Assembly (NCBI RefSeq): GCF_001039355.2
Contig: NW_019774180.1
Span: forward strand, 280,042 to 342,041
DNA length: 62,000 bases
Direction: 5' to 3'
Source of the DNA: Lingula anatina
Taxonomy: Eukaryota > Brachiopoda > Lingulata > Lingulida > Lingulidae
Shown: one piece after another, positions 61,132-62,000 of the stretch
Position numbering within the stretch: position 1 is the stretch's first letter
Layout: every line of letters starts with the position of its first letter
The notes under the pieces: generated by a model
The model's database searches: none
What the model was told of the DNA's origin: nothing
What the model saw: the letters and a program-made list of their open reading frames with translations, nothing else
Translations under genes and position numbers: made by a program

Positions 61132-61844
61132 TTTTGACTTATCAACAAACTCCTCTTTCACAGTTGTTGTTTGCGAACTAGTAACTATGCAGACCAGTGC
61201 CAGTAAACAACAGTTTGCATTTGATGGTATTTCCTCCAATTTGTGTACATAATTGCATATAGCAAAGTTGTCTTTCCACAATTATATTTAGGTACTACCT
61301 ATAACATACCAGTTTGTCTGTGGCTGTTGGAGACCCATCCATATAACCCACCTATGGTATATGTGAAGCCAACAGCAACTATGCAGATCAAACCAGGGCA
61401 ACATGTAGATGCCAATGGAAGAGTGTATCTTCCTTATCTTCATGAATGGAGACATGTATGGAACTTTGACTTTTGTTTTTTCCTAGAATTCAACCATAAT
61501 AAACTGAAAAATAGAATATTTATGTTACATTAAGGTTATAAAAGTAAAGTAACACACTGAAACTTATCAGACTTCAGTCATTTTAAAGTGATATGGTGAT
61601 CTTTTATAATGCCATTTCAGCCATGTTTTCTTTTACTCACAAAGATTCAGCTAAATTGATCATAATTGTCTATTTAAACAGAATAGAGAATTCATTTTAT
61701 TCTAGCCGCAGTCAGACCTGTTTGGTTTAATACAGATAATGGGTATAATATTTGGGGAAAACCCACCAGTATTTGCCAAGAAAACTGGAGGCCCTCCACC
61801 TAGGCCAGGGTATCCACCTGGAGGACTGCCATACCCACTGCCAG
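60001..61844 (+). CDS. TSG101: TSG101 ESCRT-I subunit, UEV domain (first 5 exons, partial)
   Basis: ESCRT-I component that binds ubiquitinated cargo and P(S/T)AP motifs on endosomes, acting in multivesicular-body sorting and cytokinesis. Exons: 60001-60051, 60405-60489, 60809-60874, 61292-61455, 61706-61844 (donor GTAGAT); phases agree. The 168 residues seen cover the whole UEV domain and the start of the proline-rich linker (GGPPPRPGYPPGG). Diagnostic stretches are GTIPVTYRG, TYNIPVCLWLLETHPYNPP and HVDANGRVYLPYLHEW. The active-site cysteine of E2 enzymes is replaced by Tyr113, as in all TSG101. The PTAP-pocket residues are conserved at +3 relative to human numbering: Y66, Y71, N72, M98, V144 and F145. 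The coiled-coil and steadiness-box exons lie beyond the right edge. The ATG has a good context (GAAATGG). Confidence 0.95.
61096..61134. repeat. (TTTA)n microsatellite
   Basis: About nine TTTA units in TSG101 intron 3. Confidence 0.9.
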
Positions 61845-61892
61845 GTAGATTGTTGATGATCATATGCACACATAATATTAATGAAATAAGCA

Positions 61893-61985
61893 ACAATTCT
61901 TCTTCTTCTTCAATTCCTTTGAGGCTGGCTGACGTCTGGGGCACCAACAAAGATTTTCCACTGCTCTCTGTCATGATCTGTGACA
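61893..61985 (-). mobile_element. 3' end of a non-LTR retrotransposon (LINE)
   Basis: On the minus strand a frame reads DHDREQWKIFVGAPD and SQPQRN, then TGA at 61912-61910, followed at once by (GAA)n. A terminal 'DRxxW' motif before the stop and a short simple-repeat tail are typical of the C-termini of RTE/CR1-like LINE reverse transcriptase proteins. Only the last few tens of residues are in view; the rest may lie beyond the right edge. It is antisense in TSG101 intron 5. Confidence 0.6.
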
Positions 61986-62000
61986 ATCCAAATTTATTTT

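Overview
The window is animal nuclear DNA. It is AT-rich, with GT-AG introns from about 0.1 to 4 kb, coding density below 10%, many microsatellites and many short non-autonomous transposons. It is most probably from a marine invertebrate (a lophotrochozoan such as a mollusc is my guess). The spliced proteins resemble bilaterian families but are too divergent for a vertebrate. All gene models were spliced by hand from the sequence; no database search was possible.

Layout, left to right. (1) 1-5580: non-coding, probably a JAKMIP intron, with one MITE. (2) 5581-6443, minus: first coding exon of a JAKMIP-like coiled-coil gene that runs off the left edge; it carries an apparent one-base frameshift. 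(3) 9462-17683, plus: complete 12-exon HPD (4-hydroxyphenylpyruvate dioxygenase, tyrosine catabolism), with a Penelope-like GIY-YIG fragment in intron 7. (4) 18683-19164: fold-back transposon. (5) 19362-21598, minus: complete two-exon CCCH zinc-finger protein, not recognised further. (6) 22503-42068, plus: a 12-exon membrane-anchored dynamin/EHD-like GTPase, head to head with gene 5. One of its transmembrane exons appears twice, in a 1.1 kb near-identical tandem repeat beside an assembly gap. (7) 44352-57308, minus: complete 13-exon SLC6 Na+/Cl--coupled transporter (606 aa), convergent with gene 6. (8) 60001 to the right edge, plus: first five exons of TSG101 (ESCRT-I UEV domain).

The genes are ordinary, unrelated eukaryotic loci and do not form an operon or pathway. 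The points most worth attention are three. The GTPase family looks under-described: P-loop, DTPG and SKAD motifs followed by a C-terminal two-helix membrane hairpin. The tandem repeat reads as two haplotypes, one with and one without a transposon insertion, joined end to end by the assembler. Several MITE families are present, three of their copies with matching 5-bp flanking repeats. I found no CRISPR, operon or other prokaryotic system and do not claim one.
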